Origin: Treponema zioleckii
Lineage (GTDB): Bacteria; Spirochaetota; Spirochaetia; Treponematales; Treponemataceae
Direction of reading: 5' to 3'
Assembly (NCBI RefSeq): GCF_014737315.1
Contig: NZ_JPUF01000022.1
Span: forward strand, 1 to 54,496
DNA length: 54,496 bases
Shown piece by piece: positions 26,436 to 35,052 of the stretch (position 1 is its first letter; each line of letters starts with the position of its first letter). Made by a program: the position numbers and the translations under genes. The notes beneath the pieces were generated by a model that was not told the DNA's origin, searched no databases, and saw only the letters and a program-made list of their open reading frames with translations.

Positions 26436-26563
26436 GGATTGTAGCACCGCCGTCAGGCGTTGCGAAGCGAACTGTGTGAGCGTAGCAATGGAGCGATAGC
26501 GGAAGTGCGGAAAGCCCGACCGTCAGCCGCATGGCAGACGGTAAGCCCCACCTACAATTCCTC
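26435..26563. repeat. GC-rich structured element flanked by 10-bp inverted repeats
   Basis: GGGATTGTAG (26436-26445) and CTACAATTCC (about 26551-26560) pair 9 of 10 and bracket about 105 bp that is much more GC-rich than its surroundings. Inside, ACCGTC and GACGGT form a hairpin, and the GCG-rich part contains GAGCGATAGCGGAAGTGCGG. The stop codon of each flanking gene lies in or at an arm. It looks like an inserted mobile repeat or a double-sided terminator. The inverse-core motifs of an attC site were not found. Confidence 0.5.
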
Positions 26564-27889
26564 CAGAATAAAGGGCAGCATCCAAACCGGCTTGAAGAGC
26601 AAATTATCCTCCTGAGCGACATCTTTCTGCGACAGTAAAAAAGCGTGTGAGATAAACTTCGCATATTTCTGGCTGAATGCATCTATTGATTCGTGTGTTT
26701 TTCTTGAAGAAGATTTTACCTCGAACGGAACTATTTTTTTGCCTGACTGAATCAGGAAATCAACTTCATAAGAATGGGTGCTTTCTTCTTTGTTCCAGGT
26801 GTGATAATAAAGCTCCCGGCCTGTTGCCCTCATTATCTGGGCGACCATGTTTTCGTACAGATAGCCCAGGTCGGCGGGAAGTTTGTCTCCAAGCAGTTTG
26901 CTGTAAATATTCTCTCCTGTTTTCGGCTCCGAATCGAACAGCATTGTCGTGAACAAGCCGACATCCGATAGGTACAATTTGAATGTATCTTCATCTTTTG
27001 TGAGGGAAAGCGTAATGCTGGGATTCAATGTGTTGTAACATGGAATGACGGTTTTTGAATCAAGCAAATCCGAGAGTCGTTCCAGATCTTTTGCGACTTT
27101 TCGTTTTTGTGTTGCCTGCGAAATGACATATCTTTTTTTGTGTGTTGCCAGCTGACTTGGAATTGACTTGTACATTTTCCCAATCAGGCCTGATGAATCT
27201 ATCTTTTTGAAATCATCGACATAGAGATTTATGATTTCTCTTTTTACTGAATCAATCTGAGAAAAGTTTTTGCCGTCAACATAGGCTTTTACGGCCTGGG
27301 GCATTCCTCCGACAGCCATGTATGTGCGGAAATCTTTCATAAGTTTGCGGTTCGTGCCATTGCCGACTTCTTCGTTAAGGTTGTACAAGTCTCTTAAAGT
27401 GTTATATGTGTCATTTCCTGTCGCCCACATAAATTCTTCATAATCCATAGGATAGACTGGGATTTTATGTTCTTCCGACGGAATGACTATATCCTTTACA
27501 TTTTTCTTTATGCTGATTAGCGAGCCTGTTTCTATGTAATCATATCTTCCGTCTAAAACCAGATATTTTATTGCCTGGCGAACTTTCGGGTAAAGCTGAA
27601 TTTCGTCAAAAATGATGACAGATTCTCTCTTGTATAAAGTGACTCCGCTGACTGTTTGTAATCGCAAAAAAAAACGGTCGAGGCTTGCGATATCTTTGAA
27701 AACATCTTCGACTTCTGTTGTGATATTGGCAAAATCGATTTTTATATAGGAACGATAATTTGATTTTGCGAATTCTTCTGCAATGGTAGATTTTCCAACG
27801 CGCCTTGCACCTTCAAGAATAGCCGCATAGTTTGGAGCAAGGTTTTCTTTCCAGTTTTTGAGAGCATCCTCTGCTTTTCGCCTGAACAT
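26552..27889 (-). CDS. AAA-family ATPase with DUF4143 nuclease-like domain
   Basis: A 445-residue protein. The N terminus has a Walker A (LEGARRVGKSTIAEEF) and Walker B (SVIIFDEIQ) typical of AAA_14; a DUF4143 domain follows at about residues 200-420, and the C terminus shows EVDFLIQSGKKIVPFEVKSS, a PD-(D/E)XK-like pattern. Genes of this family are patchily distributed and often behave as mobile or toxin-like units; their cell role is unknown. The start is ATG 27889 with GGAGG and a 5-nt spacer; the ATG 12 bp upstream lacks a site. Four 33-bp repeats stand immediately upstream. Confidence 0.88.
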   Translation of the reverse strand: MFRRKAEDALKNWKENLAPNYAAILEGARRVGKSTIAEEFAKSNYRSYIKIDFANITTEVEDVFKDIASLDRFFLRLQTVSGVTLYKRESVIIFDEIQLYPKVRQAIKYLVLDGRYDYIETGSLISIKKNVKDIVIPSEEHKIPVYPMDYEEFMWATGNDTYNTLRDLYNLNEEVGNGTNRKLMKDFRTYMAVGGMPQAVKAYVDGKNFSQIDSVKREIINLYVDDFKKIDSSGLIGKMYKSIPSQLATHKKRYVISQATQKRKVAKDLERLSDLLDSKTVIPCYNTLNPSITLSLTKDEDTFKLYLSDVGLFTTMLFDSEPKTGENIYSKLLGDKLPADLGYLYENMVAQIMRATGRELYYHTWNKEESTHSYEVDFLIQSGKKIVPFEVKSSSRKTHESIDAFSQKYAKFISHAFLLSQKDVAQEDNLLFKPVWMLPFILEEL

Positions 27890-27902
27890 TCTAGCCTCCA
27901 TT

Positions 27903-28034
27903 TAGTGCAGTTATTTCAAAATTTTTTACACAAAATAGTGCAGCTTTTTCAAAATTATTTTATGTAAATAGTGCAGTTTTTTCAAGATTTAAAAAGCAAA
28001 ATAGTGCAGTTATTTCAATATTTTAATGCTCTAT
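27903..28034 (-). repeat. Four tandem 33-bp repeats upstream of the AAA ATPase
   Basis: The core TAGTGCAG(T/C)T(A/T)TTTCAA starts at 27903, 27936, 27969 and 28002, an exact 33-bp period. On the minus strand each copy gives TTGAAA, A-rich bases and CTGCACTA. In the copy that begins at 27969, TTGAAA is followed after 17 bp by TAAAAT, a credible promoter. The repeats therefore look like serial promoters or operator sites in front of the ATPase gene. Confidence 0.75.
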
Positions 28035-28124
28035 GCTCCCCTAGCTTTTTATGCTATAACTTCTCCCCCCATAAAAAGGACTATTAAAATTGAAAAATCA
28101 CTGTCCCCTTTCCTCATACAAAAA

Positions 28125-28152
28125 CAGCCCCGACACATATGTGTCAGGGCTG
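28125..28152 (-). terminator. Terminator of prfA
   Basis: CAGCCC (28125-28130) pairs with GGGCTG (28147-28152), with inner GACACATATGTGTC. On the minus strand the stem runs into TTTTTGT, so it ends prfA. Confidence 0.85.
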
Positions 28153-28168
28153 CCTTCATAGCGACAAA

Positions 28169-29245
28169 TTAATTATCCAGTGCCTTGAATTCCTCTTCCT
28201 TAGCGTAAACGTTCAACGCGTCGAGCATTTCGTCCATGTTTCCCATCATAAAGCTTGGGAGGTTGTGGAGCGAAAGGTTGATTCGGTGGTCTGTTACGCG
28301 GTCCTGCGGGTAGTTGTAGGTGCGGATTTTTTCAGAACGGTCACCGTTTCCGACCATGCTCTTTCGGGCAGAAGAACGCTCTGCGTCAAGTTTTGACTGC
28401 TCAAAGTCGAACAATCGCGCACGCAAAACTTCCCATGCCTTTTCTTTGTTCTTAATCTGAGATTTCTGGTCCTGTTGGATTACGACGATTCCCGTTGGAA
28501 TGTGGGTGAGTCGAACCGCAGAGTCCGTGGTGTTTACACACTGTCCGCCAGGTCCGCCAGCGCGCATTACGTCTACGCGAACGTCTCCCGGATTGATTTT
28601 AACGTCTGCTTCCTCGGCTTCAGGCAAGACTGCAACCGTAACTGTAGAAGTCTGCAAGCGTCCCTGAGACTCTGTTGCAGGAACTCGCTGAACGCGGTGA
28701 ACGCCACTTTCCCAGCGGAGCGTTCCGTAAACGAATTTTCCCTGAATCTGTGTGACGATTTTGTTGAATCCTCCGACCTCTGTTTCCTGAGCTTCGACGT
28801 TCTCGTATTTCCAGCCCTTGCGCTCGCAAAGGTGAATGTACATTTCCCACATGTCGCGCACGAAAAGGCTCGCCTCGTCTCCACCCGCTGCCGAGCGGAT
28901 TTCAAGGATGATGTTCTTTTCGTCGAGCGGATCCGGCGGAATGAGCTTGAGCTTCATCTGTTCTTCAAGCTGCGGAACTTTTTCTTCAAGTTCTTTAAGC
29001 TCCTCGCGAGCCATTTCCTTCATTTCTGGGTCGTCTTCGGCCGTAATCATCATTTTTGCGTCTTCAATTCCCTGAAGGCATTTTCGGTATTCGTTTCCAA
29101 CTTCAAGGACGGTTGTAAGAAATCCGTGTTCGCGCATAACGTCCTTGTATTTTTTCTGGTCTTTTACGAGATTTGGATCCTGAACCAACTCACTTACTTC
29201 AATAAAACGCTTGTCAAGTTCATCAAGCTTTTTGATTAAGTCCAT
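28169..29245 (-). CDS. prfA: Peptide chain release factor 1
   Basis: Recognises UAA and UAG and triggers peptide release. The 358-residue length is standard. The codon-recognition tripeptide stands in VPATESQGRLQTS (P-A-T), and the catalytic GGQ in MRAGGPGGQCVNTTDSAVRL; the Gln of GGQ is the residue methylated by PrmC. The N terminus has the long helical domain (KYKDVMREHGFLTTVLEVG). It is read alone with its own terminator; the prmC gene, often adjacent, is at 20753-21832. Confidence 0.96.
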   Translation of the reverse strand: MDLIKKLDELDKRFIEVSELVQDPNLVKDQKKYKDVMREHGFLTTVLEVGNEYRKCLQGIEDAKMMITAEDDPEMKEMAREELKELEEKVPQLEEQMKLKLIPPDPLDEKNIILEIRSAAGGDEASLFVRDMWEMYIHLCERKGWKYENVEAQETEVGGFNKIVTQIQGKFVYGTLRWESGVHRVQRVPATESQGRLQTSTVTVAVLPEAEEADVKINPGDVRVDVMRAGGPGGQCVNTTDSAVRLTHIPTGIVVIQQDQKSQIKNKEKAWEVLRARLFDFEQSKLDAERSSARKSMVGNGDRSEKIRTYNYPQDRVTDHRINLSLHNLPSFMMGNMDEMLDALNVYAKEEEFKALDN

Positions 29246-29622
29246 TTAATTCCTCAAAAACTACAAAAATTTTCAAGCATAAATAATATAGAAAATCAAC
29301 TGATTCTGCTAGTATGGGAACGTTAAATAAATTTTCTGCTTTCGACTTCGTTCAACTATCTTTTTTGTGAAAAGTCTTCTCTACCGACAGCACTGATTTT
29401 TTAATCTGCTTGTAATAATGCTGAAATCCCTGCAGTGCTAAAATTTGTGTTTATAACTGTCGGTTGAATCATTTGAACAATATTAGTAATATAGTAGAGT
29501 TTAGAATCTGAATAGAATTGCGGGGACTGTCACGTTTAAGGCATAATATTGGATTTTGGGGCGGTTCTTCAAAGAAAGAAAAAAAATCTCTTGGCGAGAG
29601 TATCTTATATAAAGGGATATTT
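29246..29622 (+). promoter_or_regulatory. Long structured leader of the activase gene
   Basis: No gene is seen. ACCGACAG (29383-29390) pairs with CTGTCGGT (29457-29464), and inside AGCACTG (29389-29395) pairs with CAGTGCT (29433-29439). The two stems share AG, so they stack or compete. This 82-nt module and about 160 nt of further sequence precede the start at 29623. It may be a leader RNA; it matches no riboswitch class that I recognise. No clear promoter was identified. Confidence 0.35.
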
Positions 29623-32600
29623 ATGGAAGCATCTACATTAAAATTCAAACCGGCGGTAATGCCAATTAGAATCGGTATTGACGTTGGTTCTACAACCGTA
29701 AAAGTTGTTTGTCTTGACGAGAATGACAAGATGATTTACGGAGATTATCAGCGACACCGTGCTGATATTCGAAACACAATTATTACAGTTGTTACAAAAG
29801 CACTTGAAGAGGTTGAGAAAACTTGTTCCCTCGGTGCTGACCACCCTGTTTCTGTAAAAGTGACTGGTTCAGGCGGTCTTTCGGTTTCTCAGTGGCTTAA
29901 CATTCCTTTTATTCAGGAAGTTGTTGCGGCAACAACAGCCGTTAAAAAAATAATTCCACAGACTGACGTTGTAATCGAGCTTGGCGGTGAAGATGCCAAA
30001 ATCACGTATTTTACCGGTGGTGTTGAGCAGCGAATGAACGGAACTTGTGCCGGCGGTACTGGTGCGTTCATAGACCAAATGGCAGCCCTTCTTGAAACTG
30101 ATGCGCCAGGTCTTAATGAGCTTGCACGCACTTATAAGCAGATTTATCCGATTGCGGCACGGTGCGGTGTTTTTGCGAAGACAGACGTTCAGCCACTCAT
30201 CAACGAGGGGGCTAGGCGAGAGGATATTGCGGCTTCGATTTTTCAGGCTGTAGTTAACCAGACAATTTCGGGTCTTGCCTGCGGTAAGCCGATTCGCGGT
30301 AACGTGGCGTTCTTGGGCGGACCTCTTCACTTTTTGGAGCAGCTTCGCCAGCGTTTTGTTGAGACTTTAAAGCTTTCCCCTGAGGCTACGATTGTTCCTG
30401 AAAATTCCCAGCTTTTCGTTGCGGCGGGTTCGGCTTATTCTGCGGACAAAGTTGCAAAACCGCTTTCTGGCGAGGCTCCAAAAGAATTCAAGACGATTAA
30501 GGAATTCAAAGAAAGCCTTACGCATCTTGAAGGGGCTGAGCTTAACGAGGTTCAGCGTCTGGAACCATTGTTCAAGGACGAGGCTGATTTGCAGGCGTTC
30601 CGGGAGCGTCATGCAAAAGACACTGCAAAACGCGGTGATTTAAAGTCTACACACGGGCCTGTTTTCCTCGGTCTCGATGCAGGTTCTACGACGACTAAGG
30701 CTGTTCTTATCAATAAGCAGGGCGAAATCCTCTGGGATTTCTACGACGTGAATGGCGGAAGTCCTGTTGATTTGGCCGTTCGTGTTCTTAAAGATTTGTA
30801 CAAGATTCTTCCGAGCGACGTTTATATTGCACGTGCGGTTTCTACGGGCTATGGCGAGGCACTCTTTCAGGCGGCTTTAGGCGTTGATGCCGGTGAAGTT
30901 GAGACAATCACTCACTATCGTGCGGCTGAGTTCTTTGTTCCGGGCGTAGAGTTCCTTTTGGACATTGGCGGTCAGGACATGAAGTGCCTCCGAATGAAGG
31001 ACGGTGCAATCACTTCGATTCAGCTCAATGAAGCCTGTTCGGCAGGTTGTGGTTCATTCCTCGCGAACTTCGCGAATTCAATGAATCTCGACATAAAAGA
31101 ATTCTCTAAAAAGGCACTTCTTGCTAAAAAGCCTGTTGATTTGGGGTCACGCTGTACAGTATTTATGAACAGCCGCGTAAAGCAGGCTCAGAAAGAAGGC
31201 GCGACAATCGATGATATTTCGGCAGGACTTTCTTATTCCGTAATCAAAAATGCGCTCTTTAAAGTTATAAAACTTCGTCGTGCGTCAGAAATCGGTTCAA
31301 AAGTCGTTGTTCAGGGCGGTACGTTCTACAACGACGCGGTTCTTCGCGCCTTCGAAAAAATTGCTGGCGTTGACGTATTCCGCCCGGACGTTGCAGGTCT
31401 TATGGGTGCTTACGGTTCGGCTCTCATCGCTTACGACCAGTGGTGCGACCTTACGGCTCCAAAGCCTGGTCAGGAGAAGGGCTGGATTCCTCCGAAGATT
31501 GTGTCAAATATTGCGACACTCGAACAACTTGAAACGTTCAAGGTTGAGCTTGAGCTTACGCGCTGCGGTGGCTGCCAGAACAACTGTCTTCTTACGATAA
31601 ACACGTTCCGCACGGCTGGAATTAACGGCGGTGAGGGCGAGGTTCGTCAGTTCATAACCGGAAACCGCTGTGAGAAAGGTCTTGAGCGTCACTCACTCAA
31701 AAATCAGAATGCTGATTCCGCTGCAAAAGTGGTTGACGGAAGCAACAAGAAAAATACTGGTGTCGAGAGCACTGGCTTTGAGATTCCTAACTTGTTCGAC
31801 TGGAAGTACAAGCGTCTCTTTACGCATTACGTTCCTTTGAGACCGGAGGAAGCTCCTAACGGTTCTGTTGGAATCCCTCGCGTTCTCAACATGTACGAGA
31901 ATTACCCGATGTGGTTCACGATTTTTACGAAGCTCGGATTCCAGGTAAAACTCAGTCCTCGTTCAAGCCACATGATTTACGAGCGGGGAATGGAGTCGAT
32001 TCCGTCTGAGTCGGTCTGCTACCCTGCAAAGATTTCTCACGGTCATATTGAGTCTCTTATCAAAATGGGATGCAAATTCATTTTCTATCCGTGTATTCCT
32101 TATGAGAAGATTGAGGATAAGGGAGCTGGAAACCATTACAATTGCCCTGTCGTAACTTCGTACCCGGAAGTCCTCAAACACAATTTGGACAACATCACTG
32201 AGAACGACTCGCTTGATTTTATGAATCCGTTCCTCCCGATTTATGATTTGCCACGTCTTCGTGAGCGATTCTATGAGGAAATTCACAAGCACTTCCCGAA
32301 GATTGCGAAAGACAAGGTTTTTGAGGCGGTTGATGCGGGCTGGCGTGAGCAGGAGCAGTTCAAGTTCGACGTTCAGCAGAAGGCGGAGGAAGCTCTTGAA
32401 GAGCTTGTAATCACTGGCGGAAACGGTATCGTTCTTGCAGGTCGTCCTTATCACCTTGACCCTGAGATTAACCACGGAATCCCAGAGATGATTCACGGGC
32501 TTGGAATTGCCGTCTTTACGGAAGATTCAGTAGCTCATCTTGGTTCTGTTGAGCGCCCTCTCCGAATCATTGACCAGTGGACTTACCATAACCGACTTTA

Positions 32601-34224
32601 TCGTGCGGCAAACTTTGTATCTGGAATGCCTAATTTGGAGCTTGTTCAGCTCACCTCGTTCGGGTGCGGTCTTGATGCCGTAACTGCCGATCAGGTTGAC
32701 GAGATTATGAAGTCTAAGAGCCGAATGTACACGCTCATAAAGATTGACGAAGGTTCTAACCTCGGTGCGGTCCGAATCCGAATCCGCTCGCTGATTGCCG
32801 CTGTAAAGGCTCGAATGCGAAATCCGAAGAAAGTCACTCGAAAGAGCGCGGCTTACCAGCGTGTTGTGTTTACGGAAGAAATGAAGCACGAATACACGAT
32901 TCTCGCTCCGCAGATGAGTCCGATTCACTTCCGTCTTTTGCAGAAGGCTTTCCAGTATTCGGGCTACAACTTTGTTGTTCTTGACGCGCTTGACCCTAAA
33001 GCCGTTGACACTGGACTTAAATTCGTTAACAACGATGCCTGCTACCCGTCTATTTTGGTTACGGGGCAGATGATTGAGGCCTTGCAGTCCGGCAAGTACG
33101 ATTTGAACAAAGTTGCGCTGATGATTACTCAGACCGGTGGCGGTTGCCGTGCGACAAACTACATTGGATTTATTCGCCGTGCGTTGAACGATGCGGGGTG
33201 GGGACATATTCCTGTAATCTCTCTGAACGCGCTTGGATTGGAGAAGAATCCTGGATTCACCTTTACGCCGGGAATGGTTCACAAGGCGATGATGTCTGCC
33301 TTCATTGGCGATTTGCTCATGCGCGTGCTTTACCGTGTTCGTCCTTACGAAGCAAAACCGGGCAGCGCGGACGCACTTTATGAAAAGTGGAATGCTCGTG
33401 CAGAGGAGATGCTGAAGTCAAATTCAATCTTCAAGTACAAGAAATTGATTAAGGGGATTATCCGCGACTTTGACAGACTTCCGATTCTTCCTGTTAAGAA
33501 GCCTCGCGTGGGTGTTGTCGGTGAGATTCTCGTAAAATTCCATCCGACTGCGAACAACAACATCGTTAAGGTTATTGAGGCTGAGGGCGCGGAATGCGTA
33601 ATGCCAGACTTGATGGACTTCCTTTTCTACACGTTCTCGGACGGTACTTTCAGATACAAGGAACTTGCTTTCCCTAAATCTGAGGACAGAAACGGAAAGA
33701 TTGCGGTTTGGGCACTTGAATTGTACAGAACGTACATGAAGAAATGTTTGCGAAAGAGCCGCCGTTTTGAAGCTCCGAATTCAATTTGGGATATGATGAA
33801 GAGCGTTGACGGACTTATTCAGCTTGGAAATATTTCTGGTGAAGGTTGGTTCCTAACCGCGGAAATGGTTGAGCTTATCAAAGAAGGTGTTCCTTCAATC
33901 GCTTGTATTCAGCCGTTTGCCTGCTTGCCGAACCACATTACCGGAAAGGGTATGATTAAGGCTTTGCGCAAAAAGTATCCGGGCTCGAACATCAGTGCGA
34001 TTGACTATGACCCAGGTGCCTCTGAAGTTAATCAGCTTAACCGCTTAAAGCTTCTTTTGAGTAACGCTCCAATCGGAAAGAACCCTGATGAGCTTCCGAA
34101 CGGAAAAATCTGGACTCCAAAAGGCGAGGTTGAGCCAACAATTCAGTATGCGGCTGGCGCAACGCTCATTGACGATGACCCTGTAGATGCAAAGAACGTT
34201 GTTCCTGCAACAACGGCTTTGTAA
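29623..34224 (+). CDS. Two-domain acyl-CoA dehydratase activase-like protein (BadF/HgdC, DUF2229)
   Basis: A 1533-residue cytoplasmic protein of the large 2-hydroxyacyl-CoA dehydratase activase family. The first ASKHA ATPase domain begins GIDVGSTTVK (about 18-27) and has the Cys motif GTCAGGTGAF (about 140). The second begins GLDAGSTTTK (about 349) with NEACSAGCGSF (about 469). Cys at these sites usually hold a [4Fe-4S] cluster at a dimer interface. A Cys-rich linker (TRCGGCQNNC, about 645) leads to a DUF2229-type domain and an HgdB-like C-terminal region. The family couples ATP use to low-potential electron transfer, but the substrate of these giant forms is not settled. ATG 29623 with AGGGA fits best; the frame extends upstream to 29518 without support. 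No dehydratase alpha/beta genes are adjacent. Confidence 0.85.
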   Translation: MEASTLKFKPAVMPIRIGIDVGSTTVKVVCLDENDKMIYGDYQRHRADIRNTIITVVTKALEEVEKTCSLGADHPVSVKVTGSGGLSVSQWLNIPFIQEVVAATTAVKKIIPQTDVVIELGGEDAKITYFTGGVEQRMNGTCAGGTGAFIDQMAALLETDAPGLNELARTYKQIYPIAARCGVFAKTDVQPLINEGARREDIAASIFQAVVNQTISGLACGKPIRGNVAFLGGPLHFLEQLRQRFVETLKLSPEATIVPENSQLFVAAGSAYSADKVAKPLSGEAPKEFKTIKEFKESLTHLEGAELNEVQRLEPLFKDEADLQAFRERHAKDTAKRGDLKSTHGPVFLGLDAGSTTTKAVLINKQGEILWDFYDVNGGSPVDLAVRVLKDLYKILPSDVYIARAVSTGYGEALFQAALGVDAGEVETITHYRAAEFFVPGVEFLLDIGGQDMKCLRMKDGAITSIQLNEACSAGCGSFLANFANSMNLDIKEFSKKALLAKKPVDLGSRCTVFMNSRVKQAQKEGATIDDISAGLSYSVIKNALFKVIKLRRASEIGSKVVVQGGTFYNDAVLRAFEKIAGVDVFRPDVAGLMGAYGSALIAYDQWCDLTAPKPGQEKGWIPPKIVSNIATLEQLETFKVELELTRCGGCQNNCLLTINTFRTAGINGGEGEVRQFITGNRCEKGLERHSLKNQNADSAAKVVDGSNKKNTGVESTGFEIPNLFDWKYKRLFTHYVPLRPEEAPNGSVGIPRVLNMYENYPMWFTIFTKLGFQVKLSPRSSHMIYERGMESIPSESVCYPAKISHGHIESLIKMGCKFIFYPCIPYEKIEDKGAGNHYNCPVVTSYPEVLKHNLDNITENDSLDFMNPFLPIYDLPRLRERFYEEIHKHFPKIAKDKVFEAVDAGWREQEQFKFDVQQKAEEALEELVITGGNGIVLAGRPYHLDPEINHGIPEMIHGLGIAVFTEDSVAHLGSVERPLRIIDQWTYHNRLYRAANFVSGMPNLELVQLTSFGCGLDAVTADQVDEIMKSKSRMYTLIKIDEGSNLGAVRIRIRSLIAAVKARMRNPKKVTRKSAAYQRVVFTEEMKHEYTILAPQMSPIHFRLLQKAFQYSGYNFVVLDALDPKAVDTGLKFVNNDACYPSILVTGQMIEALQSGKYDLNKVALMITQTGGGCRATNYIGFIRRALNDAGWGHIPVISLNALGLEKNPGFTFTPGMVHKAMMSAFIGDLLMRVLYRVRPYEAKPGSADALYEKWNARAEEMLKSNSIFKYKKLIKGIIRDFDRLPILPVKKPRVGVVGEILVKFHPTANNNIVKVIEAEGAECVMPDLMDFLFYTFSDGTFRYKELAFPKSEDRNGKIAVWALELYRTYMKKCLRKSRRFEAPNSIWDMMKSVDGLIQLGNISGEGWFLTAEMVELIKEGVPSIACIQPFACLPNHITGKGMIKALRKKYPGSNISAIDYDPGASEVNQLNRLKLLLSNAPIGKNPDELPNGKIWTPKGEVEPTIQYAAGATLIDDDPVDAKNVVPATTAL

Positions 34225-34255
34225 AAGTCTAAGTAAAACGAAATAAACAAAAAAA

Positions 34256-34299
34256 GGTGATTTTGACAGAGCCAATAGCTCGGAGCCGTCAAAATCACC
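34256..34299 (-). terminator. Hairpin with T run on the minus strand
   Basis: GGTGATTTTGAC (34256-34267) pairs with GTCAAAATCACC (34288-34299), a perfect 12-bp stem; AAAAA upstream gives a T run on the minus strand. It can end transcripts coming from thrH. Confidence 0.7.
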
Positions 34300-34309
34300 T
34301 TTCTGAGTT

Positions 34310-34345
34310 CGGTCATTTTGCCATTCAAAATGACCGATTTTTTTT
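34310..34345 (+). terminator. Terminator of the activase gene
   Basis: CGGTCATTTTG (34310-34320) pairs with CAAAATGACCG (34326-34336), followed by A and nine T. Confidence 0.85.
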
Positions 34346-34367
34346 TAAACTTAAACTAAGAAGCAAT

Positions 34368-34445
34368 GGAATTTTCGTTAGAAAACTCCGGGGAAGCGCT
34401 AAACTGGAATTTTAAGTTTCAAAGTTAAATTTGAAGCGCTTCCGT
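34368..34445. repeat. Degenerate copy (R3) of the dispersed hairpin repeat
   Basis: GAATTTTCGTTAGAAAACTCC, then GGGGAAGCGC, resembles the GAGTTTTC-GTTA-GAAAACTC hairpin plus GGGAAACGC tail of the units at 52041 and 52246. GGAAGCGCT (34392-34400) and AGCGCTTCC at the end of the block form an outer inverted repeat. Confidence 0.45.
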
Positions 34446-34446
34446 G

Positions 34447-35052
34447 TTACGCTTTAAGAACTTCCTTTATGGCCTTTAAAAGTTCATCGTATTCTGTAAA
34501 AGTCGGAATGTTCGGGTAATCAGCCTTGATTTTGTCGGTTGTGCGGAACAAAAATCCGGCTTTGCTTGCCTGAATCATACCGAGGTCGTTGTAGCTGTCG
34601 CCGAATGCGATTGTCTCGTAGCCGATTGACTGCAACGCCTTTACGGTCGTAAGTTTTGACTGCGGGCAGCGCATTTTGTGGCGGACGATAAATCCCTTTT
34701 CATCAACTTCGAGCGAATTGCAGAAAATCGTCGGCATTCCCATTTTTTTGATGAGCGGTGAAGCGAATTCTTCAAAAGTGTCGCTCAAAATGATTGTCTG
34801 GCTCATGGAGCGAAGCTCGTCCAAAAATTCTTTTGCGCCCGGCAGCGGGTCTATTTTTGCAATCGTGTTCTGAATGTCTTTGAGAGTAAGACCGTGTTCT
34901 TTCAAAATCCCGATTCTCCACTGCATCAATTTGTCATAATCCGGCTCGTCGCGGGTTGTGCGTTTTAGCTCAGAAATTCCCGAAACTTTAGAAAACTCAA
35001 TCCAAATCTCAGGTGCAACAACACCTTCCATGTCCAAACAAGTTACAAACAT
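34447..35052 (-). CDS. thrH: ThrH-type phosphoserine/homoserine phosphatase
   Basis: A HAD-superfamily phosphatase; ThrH homologues dephosphorylate phosphoserine and can transfer phosphate to homoserine, linking serine and threonine synthesis. The 201-residue protein has motif I CLDMEGVV (the ThrH form DxEG, where most HAD enzymes have DxDG), motif II TIILSDTF, the motif III Lys in SKLTTVKAL, and motif IV IAFGDSYNDLGM. PEIWIEFSKVSGI after motif I is characteristic of this group. The start is ATG 35052 with AGGAG; the longer frame is rejected. It stands alone. Confidence 0.9.
   Translation of the reverse strand: MFVTCLDMEGVVAPEIWIEFSKVSGISELKRTTRDEPDYDKLMQWRIGILKEHGLTLKDIQNTIAKIDPLPGAKEFLDELRSMSQTIILSDTFEEFASPLIKKMGMPTIFCNSLEVDEKGFIVRHKMRCPQSKLTTVKALQSIGYETIAFGDSYNDLGMIQASKAGFLFRTTDKIKADYPNIPTFTEYDELLKAIKEVLKA

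Noticed and set aside
26435-26563. Integron attC site
   Set aside because: Considered because treponemes can carry integrons; the inverse-core GTTRRRY and RYYYAAC motifs were not found.
27903-28034. CRISPR array
   Set aside because: The 33-bp repeats are contiguous with no variable spacers and no cas genes are near.
28475-29239. Plus-strand frame of 254 residues opposite prfA
   Set aside because: Shadow of prfA; rich in Phe, Cys and Asn with no motif.
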